Shown in pieces: positions 53,191-63,930 of a stretch of 64,000 nucleotides of DNA. The position numbers and the translations under genes were made by a program. How positions within the stretch are numbered: position 1 is the stretch's first letter; each line of letters starts with the position of its first letter. A model generated the notes under the pieces. It had not been told where the DNA came from. It saw only the letters and a program-made list of their open reading frames with translations, and ran no database searches. Source of the DNA: Bufo bufo (lineage: Eukaryota; Chordata; Amphibia; Anura; Bufonidae); NCBI RefSeq assembly GCF_905171765.1, contig NC_053398.1, positions 44,112,323-44,176,322 of the forward strand. Reading direction: 5' to 3'.

Positions 53191-53998
53191 GTACAGCTGC
53201 CACTAGGGGGAGCTCATTGCAAAGACATTATTACAGTAACTATATAAATTCCTATGCACTGAGCTCCCCCTAGTGGTGGCTGCAGGCAGCCAGTTTTGTA
53301 ATATGTTATGAGAAGAGAAGCAGTGATTTAGTTTTGTATGGGGAGGTTTAATAATGTACAGTATATACAGCAGTTGTCTGGTTTAAAATGAAATAAAAAT
53401 TTAGAAATATTCTGTGAATTATGAAGCACCTGTTTCACTTTTTTCTGACATAGAAGTCTGATAAAGTGGGTGAGGCGGAAGGCGACTTTTTTTTATTACA
53501 ATTTTCAATTAAAATTTCTTCTGATCAATGAGAAAGACCCTTAAAATTATCAGAGATCAGCAGCTTTTCATTCTGGGTTTCCAGGTGGGGCAGGAGGGTG
53601 GGAGGAGGAATCCCGCATTGCACTTCCTCTCTTCCTGACAATAAAGCACTGCATTTTGATACAGCTGTCACTAGGGGGAGCTCAATGCAAAGACATTATT
53701 ACAGTAACTGTATAAATTCCTATTCACTGAGCTCCCCCTAGTGGTGGCTGCAGGCAGCCAGTTTTGTAATGTATTTTGCGAAGGGAAGCTGTATGGTGGA
53801 GATTTATTAATGTATTTATGGCAGTTGTCTAAATATTCTGTTCAGAATGAGTGCCTTATTTTAGGACACTTGTTTTACTTTTTCTGACATAGAAGTCAGT
53901 GGGTGAGGTCGAGGGCGACTTCTTTTTATTGCAATTTTTAATTAAAATTTCTTCTGATCAATAAAAAAAAAAACTTTAAAATGATCAGAAAGTCTGCG
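53100..53998. repeat. tandem duplication of about 468 bp containing a small hairpin repeat
   Basis: 53194-53530 and 53662-53960 align in the same order: CACTAGGGGGAGCTCA, CAAAGACATTATTACAGTAA, GAGCTCCCCCTAGTGGTGGC, TGCAGGCAGCCAGTTTTGTA, TCTGACATAGAAGTC and AATTAAAATTTCTTCTGATC. Each copy has the hairpin CACTAGGGGGAGCTC / GAGCTCCCCCTAGTG. The offset is 468 bp, with numerous differences, so the duplication is old. Confidence 0.75.
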
Positions 53999-54159
53999 GC
54001 TTTGAGTTCTGCGTTGCCTGGGTGTGTTTGGATGGGACACAATTTTGCAGTGGGATCCTATGAGGTTTGTGTACGCCCCTGACAACTAGCCATAGATCTC
54101 CACTGTTGCGCTCACTGACTGCGCTGTAATATCAGTGGTTATGATGTGATCTATGAATC

Positions 54160-54435
54160 CTATATGAATAAAGCAATAAGATTGACGTGTGAAGGACGAA
54201 GGGTGACAGCATAAATGAATCGGCGTACATTCAGTGATGGATCGAAGTATCTAGCCCGGCAGATCTTCTTTACCCCATGATAGATGACCATCTGCTCGTA
54301 AACACATTTGTATTCCGCTGTCACATTCACTAACTTTCCTCCTCGTTTTTGTTCTTCCATCATATGGGGAAATACGTCATTGACCACAAATGGTTTGATA
54401 TGAGAGACGTCCATGCGATGTACACATGAAGCCAC
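54160..54435 (-). other. unidentified ORF, possible exon or old coding remnant
   Basis: The minus strand is open for 91 codons and a few more upstream (SEESVVASCVHRMDVSHIK, VFPHMMEEQKRGGKLVNV, EYKCVYEQMVIYHGVKKIC). The amino-acid mix is protein-like, without the low complexity of repeat ORFs, and it does not overlap any recognised repeat. CTCTAGTCAG just upstream on the minus strand could be a splice acceptor, and GGGGTAAAG within the frame a donor. I do not recognise the family. It is not CHID1, and its strand is opposite to CHID1. Confidence 0.3.
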
Positions 54436-54883
54436 GACGCTTTCCTCTGACTAGAGACCCTGAAGGTCACGCTCCGGTGACATATTTTTTGATCATTTTA
54501 ATGGCAGGCATGGACTTAAAAGCCATTTAACTACAAGCTCCGGGTATTCCTCCCTCCTCACAAAACCTTTTAAAATATATTGAATTTCTGCTGATGGATA
54601 AAAGCCGCAGTCTGATTCCCGCTGATCTCCTCCTCACAACAGCCATAAAGCACCAAACCCGCTGCACAAATATTTGTTACTATTCACTTTCCGGTATTGG
54701 ACCCCTTCAATTTTCTCTATATCCCCCCAACTATAAAGTAAATTTGCCACATGTTTTATTTATCAGGCTCTATCTTTTCCTCTGGATGTTTGGTATAATT
54801 TTCAGACATGATTGCATCTTAGAAGTTTCTGGTTTGCATCTCGTGTGATTTTCTTCCACAGTAAGTGCTCTAAATGGTCTTAA

Positions 54884-55579
54884 AGGGGATCTCCAGGAAA
54901 TATTATTGATGACCTGTCCTCTGGGTAGGTCATCAGTATCGGATCAGTGGGGATCCGAATCGCAAGACTGTTAGAAGAGGCTGTGCGCCCGAGAACCGCA
55001 GCCCCTTCCTAGGCCATGTGATGTCACTGTACTTCAGTCACATGGCCTAGTTGCAGCTCGGACCCATTCAAGTTATTGGGGCCGCCGAGCTGCAATACCA
55101 AGCACAGCAGCTATACGATGTACGGCGCTTTCCTTAGTAAGCGACCGGGAGCCCACAGAGCTCCAGTAAGCGGCACATTTTCCTGAAACAGCTGATCGGT
55201 GGGAGTGGCGGGCCAATGTGATGTTGATGACCTAGCCTGTGGATAGACTAAAAAAATGTACCGCATATGCCCGGGCCCCTCACACTGAATATACTTATTT
55301 GGCTCCCTGCTCCTGGTCCCCTCACCAACACTGCTGCTTCTCCCCGTGCGCGGATAACACAGCCAATGGCAGGCGGGGACGGGGACGAGCCTCCCTAGCA
55401 TCGCAGGTGACGATAGGGAGGCTTATCACCACCTGCCATTGACTGCTACCCCCCAGAACTGGACTGGGAGAAGCAGCAGCATTGGTGCTGGGATCAGGAG
55501 CAGGGAGCCAAGTAAGTATATATTTAGTGTGAGGGGCCTGGGCATATGCGGTACATTTTACAGTCTTGGATAACCCTTT
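54884..55579. mobile_element. composite GGGGTTATCC-family element between TTAA sites
   Basis: TTAA at 54880-54883 and 55580-55583. The left end is AGGGGATCTCCAGGAAATA, with the family interior (GATGACCTGTCC; TAGGCCATGTGATGTCA). From 55247 to 55560 there is a separate palindrome: AATGTACCGCATATGCCCGG / GGGCATATGCGGTACATTTT, enclosing GGCTCCCTGCTCC / GGAGCAGGGAGCC. It appears to be a fusion of two related MITEs sharing one outer end. Confidence 0.65.
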
Positions 55580-55583
55580 TTAA

Positions 55584-55929
55584 TAAATTTTATGCAAATA
55601 ATACCCCTTTAGGCTACGGCTACAGATTTGGAAGCATTACATGAGGTGCAGCTGTGTCACCAAGTATAGTAGTGTAATAGCGGGGCTGGCACAGGAATAA
55701 TTGGGGTCGTAGTGCAACTTGCACATCTCCTGCAACTCTGCATGCAAATCGTAAAAAACAATCCAGCAGTATTGAATTATTTGCAGTTTGCGTGTTGCGG
55801 GTGCAGCAAATGTGCGAATTGTGCTGCAACCCCGCTACACTGCGGTATTTAGTCGTGCAACAGGTGTCACTAGCCAAATCCTTATGTCTCTCGTATTGGA
55901 AAAGTGACTTCAGTTTCTAGTCGCACATA
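55584..55929. other. no gene; foldback fragment
   Basis: TTTAGGCTACGGCTACA at about 55610 resembles a foldback-element terminus. Nothing else classified. Confidence 0.3.
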
Positions 55930-56200
55930 CAGTTGTGTTTAAAATAATAGCAGTCAGACATCACTAACCTGGCAATCACTGTTTTTGTTAGAAATTATAT
56001 TTCTACATGGCAAATAATTTACTAGCAGGTTTAGTAGTGTAATAGAAATCCAACAGACCCAACAGTCATGACATGCATGCTGCTGATTCTGTGTAATTGA
56101 ATCACTAATTGAAAGGGGCACATTCAAAATAATAGCAGTGTGGAGTTGAATTAGTGAGGTCATTCATTCATTCTTTGAAAAACAGGTGGCAATTATTGCC
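55930..56200. mobile_element. Tc1/mariner-type fragment
   Basis: Starts CAGTTGTGTTTAAAATAATAG next to TA (55928-55929). AAAATAATAGCAGTGTGGAG recurs in the interior at 56130-56149. No transposase is left and the right end is not clear. Confidence 0.5.
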
Positions 56201-56248
56201 CCTATTGCCCTAAGGGGTATTGTCATCTTTGTAATCATGTTGTATTCT

Positions 56249-56270
56249 CCTCCCCCCCCCCCCCCCCCCC
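56249..56270 (+). repeat. poly-C tract of about 20 bases
   Basis: Uninterrupted run of C preceded by CTCCT and followed by GAGCC. A site of likely length error in sequencing. Confidence 0.9.
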
Positions 56271-56631
56271 GAGCCTTTTCCTAAATATAATGCATAAAAT
56301 AGAAAAATCCAATTGAATTGTTTATAGTCGCTGCCCATAGATACGGCCACCGATCGCCGGCCCGCTTACCCTGGTGATCCAGTGGCCGGCCTGTATTACA
56401 TGTTGTGAGCGCGCACGTCGGGCGGCCGCGCATGCGCAGATCAACTTTACTTCGTGCCGCAGCTCCAAAGGAATATACTTCTGCGCATGCGCGGGCGCCC
56501 GAACACTTCGGTGGAGGAAGAGAAGAGTCGGACGTCTTTGGAATAGCCAACGGAGGACATGGGTAAGTATTATTTGTAAATGCCCCACCAATTCCACCAA
56601 CGATTTACTAATAATATCATCAATCAAGAGC

Positions 56632-57640
56632 ATCATCAATGGGGGCATTCTTCTTCTTAGGGGCACTAATGGGGGCATTATTCTTCCTGGGGGCACAACT
56701 GGAAGCATTATTCTTACTGGTGGGGCACTAATGGGGGCATTATTTTTCCTGGGGGCACTAATGGGGCAGTATTCTTCTTGGGGGCACTAATGGGGGCATT
56801 ATTCTTCCTGGGGGCACAACTGGAGGCATTATTATTCTTGGGGGCATTATTCTTCCTGGGGGCATTATTCTTCCTGGGGGCACAACTGGAGGCATTATTC
56901 TTACTGGGGGCACAACTAGAGGCATTATTCTTACTGGGGGGGCACTAATGTAGGCATTATTTTTCTTGGGGGCACAACTAGAGGCATTATTCTTACTAGG
57001 GGGCACTAATGGGGGCATTATTTTTACTTGGGGCAATAATGGGGCAGTATTCTTCCTGGGGACACTAATAGGGGCATTATTCTTCTTAGGGGCACTAATG
57101 GGGGCATTATTCTTCCTGGGGACACTAATGGGGGCATTATTCTTAGGGGCACTAATGGGGGCATTATTCTTCCTGAGGGCACAACTGGAGGCATTATTCT
57201 TACTGGGGGGGCACTAATGGGGGCATTATTTTTCCCGGGGGCAATAATGGGGCAGTATTCTTCCTGGGGACACTAATGGGGGCATTATTCTACTTAGGGT
57301 TACTAATGGGGGCATTATTCTTACTGGGGGGGGGGCACTAATGGGGGCACTAATGGGGCAGTATTCTTCTTGGGGGCACTAATGGGGGCATTATTCTTCC
57401 TGGGGACACTAATGGGGGCATTATTCTTCCTGGGGACACTAATGGGGGCATTATTCTTCCTGGGGACACTAATGGGGGCATTATTCTTCTTGGGGGCACT
57501 AATAGGGGCATTATTCTTCCTGGGGGCACAACTGGAGGCATTATTCTTACTGGGGGGCACTAATGGGGGCATTATTTTTCCTGGGGGCAATAATGGGACA
57601 GTATTCTTCCTGGGGACACTAATGGGGGCATTATTCTTCT
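56632..57640. repeat. 30-bp minisatellite, about 33 copies
   Basis: The unit is ACTAATGGGGGCATTATTCT + TCCTGGGGGC with many point variants. Because 30 is divisible by three, long open frames (ALFFLGTLMG type on plus, MPPLVPPRRI type on minus) persist; these are not taken as genes. The array ends where the foldback element at 57642 begins. Confidence 0.92.
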
Positions 57641-57641
57641 T

Positions 57642-59109
57642 AGGCCCCTTTCACACTGGCAAGTATTCCGCACGGATGCAATGCGTGAGGTGAACACATT
57701 GCACCCGCACTGAATCCTGACCCATTCATTTCTTTGGGGCTGTACACACGAGCGGTGATTTTCACGCATCACTTGTGCGTTGCGTGAAAATCGCAGCATG
57801 TTCTATATTCTGCGTTTTTCACGGCCGCATAGAAGTCAATGGGGTTGCGTGAAAATCGCAAGCATCCGCAAGCAAGTGTGGATGCGGTGCGATTTTCACG
57901 CACGGTTGCTAGGTGACGATCGGGATGGAGACCCGATCATTATTATTTCCCCTTATAACATGGTTATAAGGGAAAATAATAGCATTTTGAATACAGAATG
58001 CTTAGTAAAATAGGGCTGGAGGGGTTAACAAAAAATAAAAAATGTTTTAACTCACCTTAATCCACTTGTTCGCGCAGCCGGAATCTCTTCTGTCTTTAAC
58101 TGTGAGCAATAGGACCTTTGATGATGTCACTGCGCTCATCACATGATCCATCACCACTGTCCACCAATGATATTACAATAGAGGGAGGGGGGGGAGAGGG
58201 GAGGCCGCACGCTGGCCACCAATAATATTACAATAAAGGCAGGGAGGGGGGTCTGCCCCCTGCTGCCTGGCAGCCCCTGATCTCTTACAGGGGGCTATGA
58301 TACACACAATTAACCCCTTCAGGTCCGGCAACTGAGGGGTTAATTGTGCGGATCACAGCCCCCTGTAAGAGATCGGGTGCTGCCAGGCAGCAGGGGGCAG
58401 TCACTATGGGAACGCCTCTGTGTTAGAATATAATGTCGGATTTGAGTTTTCACGAAGTGAAAACTCAGCTCTGAAAAAGCTTTTATGCAGACGGATCTTC
58501 GGATCCGTCTGCATGAAAGTAGCCTACGGACACTGATCACGGACGCGGATGCCAATCTTGTGTGCATCCGTGTTTTTTCACGGACCCATTGACTTGAATG
58601 GGTCCGTGAACCGTTGTCCATCAAAAAAATAGGAAAGGTCATATTTTTTGGACTGACAGGATACACGGATCACGGAGGTGGATGACAAATGGGGCATTTT
58701 ACGAGTTTTCAACGGACCCATTGAAAGTCAGCGGGTCCGCAGAAAATCACGGTAAACGGAACAACGGCCACGGGTGCACACAACGGTCGTGTGCATGAGA
58801 CCTTATAAGGGAAAATAATAATGGTCGGGTCCCCATCCCGATTGTCTCCTAGCAACCGTGCGTGCACTTGCTTGCGGATGCTTGCGATTTTCACGCAGCC
58901 CCATTCACTTCTATGGGGCCTGCGTTACGTGAAAAACACACAAAGAGGAGCATGCTGCGATTTTCACTCAACGCACAAGTGATGCGTGAAAATCACTGCT
59001 CGTGTGCACAGCCCCATAGAAATGAATGGGTCGGGATTCAGTGCGGGTGCAATGCGTTCAACTCACGCATCGCATCCGCACGGAATACTCGCCCGTGTGA
59101 AAGGGGCCT
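57642..59109. mobile_element. 1.47-kb foldback element with about 330-bp arms, nested repeats inside
   Basis: The ends GGCCCCTTTCACACTGGC and GCCCGTGTGAAAGGGGCC continue into long inverted arms (TATTCCGCACGGATGC, GATTTTCACGCATCACTTGTG, CGATCGGGATGG, TTATAAGGGAAAATAATA). The centre contains another palindrome (58249-58398; GCCCCCTGCTGCCTGGCAGC with its inverse) and a nested half of the CACACGACC family (58500-58803). Confidence 0.8.
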
Positions 59110-59958
59110 AAACCAAGCGGAGTATTTCAGCCGTTAACATTGCAGTAGGAAGCGGTATAGAGCCTGCTGCGATTCCGTAAGACTTGATGGGACACATGGA
59201 TACCGTAGAGTGGATAGGTGATGTTTTACAGTGGATTCTGGGGTAGGGGAATTAAAAGGCTCAAACAACAGCTTAAGTAGATAAGTGATCAGCAGTCATA
59301 CCATATAAAAGCATATAAAGTAAAGAAACAGTCACTTGGCTAGGGTCAGATTTTGGTAAACTCATTGTTTCCAGACGCCCAAGATGGTGGATAATAAAGA
59401 GACAAGGTGACATGTAGGGAGTCTTTGTACCCTAAAGGCCACTTTACACCGCTATCGCTAACAAGCGTTCATGCGAATGTTTGTAAGATGAGTAAAGGTG
59501 CCGCCGATTACACCATAAACGAATGAAACACTCATTCTTCGAGTAACAAGACTGTTGGTGCAGGCACCTAAATCATTGTTTGCCGGTAGCAGATTGTGGT
59601 GTCTAAACAGCCTCTGCTCCCAGCAAACAATGATTCTGTATGGGGCCGAGCGATGGCATAAGCGATCACTTCTTCGCATACTGTGGAGGAGATTGCTGCC
59701 TGTACATACACTGGTCTCCTTCACTGACGAGCAGGCGATTTGTGGGGAAGGAACGCTTCCTTCCCGACAATTGTCTGCTCCATCAGGACATGCAAAGAGG
59801 CCTTGAGTGCCAACACTGGGATTGGCACAGAATATTCCAGAAAATTGCTTAACAAGCACGTGCTCTAAATTAATGCAGTATTGTTTAGATCTGTGCAAGT
59901 TTTGGTCCTAAAGTGGAAGAACTGATAAATGAACCCTTTCATACAGAGTTGAGATAAA
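59110..59958. other. no gene; foldback fragment
   Basis: AAGGCCACTTTACACCGC at 59434 starts a worn foldback-type repeat. Inside, AATGATTCTGTATGGGGCC and GAACGCTTCCTTCC resemble 39890-39990. The rest is unclassified. Confidence 0.35.
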
Positions 59959-59959
59959 T

Positions 59960-60237
59960 TAGGGGGTTATTCAACCCCTATAATGACCCCCAAAATGCCC
60001 GGGACCCTCATACTGGTCATACTTACCCCGCTCTCCAGCCCCCATGTCGCTTCTGATGCCTGCACAGCCTCCGCTGCATCTCCCCATCTCGTGAATCAAA
60101 ATATCTGGTGATGGGGAGATGCAGCGTCGGCTGTGCGGGCATCAGAAGCGACGCGGCTGCCGGGGAGCGGGGTAAGTATGAACATTATGAGGGGCCTGGG
60201 CATTTTGGGGGGCATTATAGGTCCTGGATAACCCCTT
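59960..60237. mobile_element. palindromic MITE, GGGGTTATCC ends
   Basis: Left GGGGGTTATTCAACCCC, right GGTCCTGGATAACCCCT followed by TTAA (60238-60241). Arms pair: CCCAAAATGCCCGGGACC / GGGCCTGGGCATTTTGGGG, GCTTCTGATGCCTGCACAGCC / GGCTGTGCGGGCATCAGAAGC and TGCATCTCCCCAT / ATGGGGAGATGCA. Confidence 0.75.
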
Positions 60238-60288
60238 TTAATTCTTCTACGTTTGACCCAAAGAACATCATTCTGTCTGGGCTGCTTA

Positions 60289-60522
60289 GGGTACCTTTAC
60301 ATCTGTGGCAGCAGATCTGGCAGATAACAGCCTCCCGTAGCTCTCTGGATCCAGCTTTGCTGGATGTTACCGCAATGCCCACTGGACCCATTGACTGTAC
60401 GCAGTGGTTTTTGTGTGGCCGAATCCCGGCATATTTGTCGGGTAGCTGCCGGATCGCATTATAGTCAATGGGGCCGGCAGGCATTGCGGTAACATCCAGC
60501 TGTGCCAGACTCGAGCGTACCC
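60289..60522. mobile_element. foldback MITE, GGGTACC variant
   Basis: GGGTACCTTTACATCTG and the eroded inverse CTCGAGCGTACCC. Inner arms GCTGGATGTTACCGCAATGCC / GGCATTGCGGTAACATCCAGC pair perfectly. Confidence 0.7.
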
Positions 60523-61550
60523 TAAGTCAATCCTTCCTTGCAGTGTAAGATATTTCCATTTTTTTGAAGGGTGGTATAGACATAAAAAGTTTCATTTTTG
60601 CTAGGAAAAAAGTTTTTTTTTTTTCAGCCACAAATAATTAGAACAGATATTATTCTTGTTATAATTGCAATTTTTAAAAATCTAAAATAAGATTCAACTA
60701 TATTTGATTGCACATGATCACCCTGTATAGTTTGCCTCTAAGTATATAATTAAAGATTACTTCAGTTTCCTTTCCTTCCGTCGCCTCTAATCAAACTTAA
60801 CCCACCACCTCGTCTCCACCGCGTACTGAGATAAAACGTCCCTGCGCTAATGCTGTCATTTATTGTCACAAATTGCAATTCAGTCTCCTCTTTTCCCCCC
60901 ACAACAGAGGAAAACTGGTACCAAATTACACAGTTTTGTCCTGTTTTCTTTTCTTTTTTTTTCTTTTTGTACTTTTCACGATTTGACATAATATCCATGC
61001 ATTTCTGTTTTTCAAAAATCAATTTATATGTGCAATCATCTCGAGTGAAATTGAGACAGGAGGCACCCGAGATGTTTTTTTCTTTGTCTCCCTCATTTTA
61101 TTTTATCTTTTTTTTAAACAAAGAAATTTTAAATTGCTTTTTTTTCCCTCCGTAAATTACAGTAGCGCATTTGTAGCGGCTGATACAGAAAAAAAATACT
61201 TACAAATGAAGTAACCTTTGTTACTCCAAGGAAGGGGTATTGAGTACATTGTAGCTGGTTAAATGAATGCAAATGAAATCTGAGTGTGGAGAAGCACGGA
61301 GGAGATAAGTGTCCAATGTACACAACATTATTTGCTCTCGCCCTGCAAGTCTCAATAAGTCCTCTAATCAGCAGGGAGTCGCTGTCAGCCAAGGTGAACA
61401 TTAGGACGGGTTTATCAGTATAAAAAATGAAATTCCCTACAAAAAGAATGATGTGAAACAGATTTCAAATCTGCAGAGCTGTGCATGGGTAGAGAAGGTT
61501 GTTGTATTTGTTTGTATTGTTGTTTTTTTACTGTGTATTTTACTGTTTTA
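60523..61550. other. unique, possibly conserved noncoding block
   Basis: No repeat match in the window. An octamer ATGCAAAT (61267-61274), the nearby TGAATGCAAATGAAATC context and AT-rich homeodomain-type sites occur in a 700-bp stretch (about 60740-61440) with several pyrimidine runs. This may be regulatory intron DNA, but there is no proof. Confidence 0.3.
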
Positions 61551-61970
61551 GGCCACTTTCACATCTGCGTCTTCCTTTCTGGTTTTGAGATCCAGCAGTT
61601 TTGTCCCCATTCATTGTCAGTGGGGACGAAACTGAACACGCCGGAACAGAGTGCACCAGAATGCGTTCCGTTTTGTTGCGTTCCCATGCCAAGCACAAAA
61701 CCGCTGCAAGCAACGTTTTTGTGTGCGTCATGGGATACTGAGCAAGACGGATCCGTCATGAAACACCAATGTAAGTCAATGGTGCAGTTTTTTTGAATAC
61801 GAAAAAAAAAACGATCCGGCACTTACAATGGTTTTAGTGCCTTCTTGTTCATTTTGGAGATAATATAATTGGATCTGTTCTGAACGGATGCAGACGGTTG
61901 TATTATTGACTGGTTGCGTTTTTGCTGATTCCCTGACGGATCCAGCAAAAACGCAGATGTGAAAACTCTG
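61551..61970. mobile_element. foldback element, right end worn
   Basis: GGCCACTTTCACATCTGCGTC and AACGCAGATGTGAAAACTCTG. The interior carries GTCAGTGGGGACG and GACGGATCCGTCATG blocks like those of the 43916 element. Confidence 0.65.
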
Positions 61971-61986
61971 TTTATAAGAAACAATT

Positions 61987-62153
61987 AGGCTGTGTTCACA
62001 TTTGCATTGCAGATTCTGTCCAAAATGCAAAAAAATAGCACAGCTTGCAGCACAGTGTTTTCTGCACTAGTTTCTGTCCATCATGTGACCAGTGATTGCC
62101 TACAGTATGATGGAACGAAAAACAGAAATGCCAACGCGGATGTGAGTAGAACC
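61987..62153. mobile_element. short foldback MITE with TTA target duplication
   Basis: GGCTGTGTTCACATTTGC and the inverse GCGGATGTGAGTAGAACC lie between TTA at 61984-61986 and 62154-62156. 167 bp, noncoding. Confidence 0.65.
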
Positions 62154-62162
62154 TTAGCCATA

Positions 62163-62599
62163 GGCCTCATGCACACGACAGTATTTTTTCACGGTCCGCA
62201 AAACGGGGTTCCGTTGTTCCGTGATCCGTTTCCATTTTTGTTTCCGTGTGTCTTCCTTGATTTTTGGAGGATCACCAGACATGAAAAGTGAAAAAAAAAA
62301 ATCTAAGTCAAGTTTGCCTTGTAAATGATAGGATCACGGACGCGGATGACAATCTTGTGTGCCTCCGTGTTTTTTCACGGACCCATTGACTTGAATGGGT
62401 CCGCGAACCGTTGTCCGTGAAAAAAATAGGACAGGTCATATTTTTTTGACGGACTGGAAACACTGATCACGGACGCGGATGACAAACGGTGCATTATCCG
62501 AGTTTTCAACGGACCCATTGAAAGTCAATGTGTCCGCAGAAAATCACGGAAAACGGAACAACGGACACGGAACACAACAACAGTCGTGTGCATGAGGCC
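62163..62599. mobile_element. foldback MITE, GGCCTCATGCACACGAC family, well preserved
   Basis: The ends GGCCTCATGCACACGACAGT and its inverse are almost perfect. Inside, CACGGACCCATTGACTTGAA + TGGGTCCG and a near copy of the 58522-58700 segment show that the two elements are close relatives. Confidence 0.8.
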
Positions 62600-62670
62600 A
62601 ACCAATGTCCTTACGCTAGATTCACGTCTGCAGCACCTTTTTTCTATTTTCCTGTTTTGGTGTGGGAACA

Positions 62671-62926
62671 GGCAAAGAGGTATATCCCAAGAAAGGGAAC
62701 CACCTCGCCAGCGCCATCTATTGGAAGTGGCTCCCTATGAGTCAAAATCCAACTTTCCAACAAACCTTGGGAATTGGCAAGGGAATAAAGTCAGACCAAA
62801 TTCCCATGTCAAATCCCAAGGCTTGTTGTAAAGTCACACCTTGACTCATAGGGAGCCACTTCCAAGAGATGGTGATTGTGAGATGGTTCTCTTTCTTGGG
62901 AAATACTTCTTTGCATATTTGTTTCC
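62671..62926. mobile_element. palindromic repeat with TATCCCAAGAAAGG arms
   Basis: GAGGTATATCCCAAGAAAGG / CTTTCTTGGGAAATACTTC and GGAAGTGGCTCCCTATGAGT / ACTCATAGGGAGCCACTTCC are inverse pairs around a 60-bp loop that itself has the pair CAACAAACCTTGGGA / TCCCAAGGCTTGTTG. No coding. Confidence 0.7.
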
Positions 62927-63019
62927 CATGAAACATTGTCTATAAGTCTCCATACAGGACTAGTCTCCTTGTGGCCATCATATTTTTCAGTCCATTACAG
63001 GCTACATCACTAATGACCT

Positions 63020-63930
63020 CCCATAGATTGGAGTGGTCGCTTGGGTTATGGAGCTATAGCCATACATTGGGATGGTTGCTTGGGTTTTGGAGTGTTAGTC
63101 ATAGATTGGGATGGTTGGTTGGGTTATGTAGCTGTAGCCATACATTGGGATGGTCGCTTGGGTTATTGACTGGTAGCCATATATTGGTGTGGTCACATTG
63201 GTTACGCAGCTGTAGCCATACTTTGTGTTTGCTTGGGTTATGGAGCTGTAGCCCTACATTGGGGTAGTATCTTGGGTTATGGAGCTGTAGCTGTACATTG
63301 AGGTGGTCACTTGGGTTATGGAGCTGTAGCTGTACATTGAAGTGGTCACTTAGGTTATGGAGCTGTCGCCGTACATTGGGTTTGTTGCTTGGGTTAGGGA
63401 GCTGTCGCTGTACATTGCATTGGTCACTTGGGTTATAGAGCTGTAGCCGTACATTGAGATGGCCACTTGGGTTATGGAGCTAGAGCTGTACATTGGGATG
63501 GTTGCTTGGGTTATGGACCTGGAGCCATACTTTGTGGTTGCTTGAGTTATGGAGCTGTAGCTATACATTGGAGTGGTTGTTTGGGTTATGTTGCTGTAGC
63601 CATACATTGGGTTGGTCGCTTGCGTTATGGAGCTGTAGCCGTTTACTGGGGTGGTCTCTTGGGTTATGGAGCTGTCACCATACATTGTGGAGATCTTTTG
63701 GGTTATAGAGATGTAGCAATACATTGGGGTGGTTGCTTATGTATTGGAGCTGTAGCTGTATATTTGGGTGGTCGCTTGGGTTATGGAGCTTTAGCCGTAC
63801 GTTAAGGTGGTTGCTTGGCTTATGGAGCTGTATCGGTACATTTGGATGGTTGCTTGGGTTATGGAGCTGTAGCCATACATTGGGGTAGTTGCTTGGGTTA
63901 TGGAGCTGTAGCTGTACATTGAGGTGGTCT
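63020..63930. repeat. 39-bp minisatellite, about 23 copies
   Basis: The unit is GCTTGGGTTATGGAGCTGTA + GCCATACATTGGGATGGTT with many variants. The unit length divisible by three explains open frames on both strands (GYGAVAIHW type, SITQATTPMY type). They are not considered genes. Confidence 0.92.

Noticed and set aside
56758..57693. Hydrophobic ORFs with ALFFLGTLMG repeats and proline-rich reverse ORFs
   Set aside because: 30-bp minisatellite; unit length divisible by three keeps frames open on both strands.
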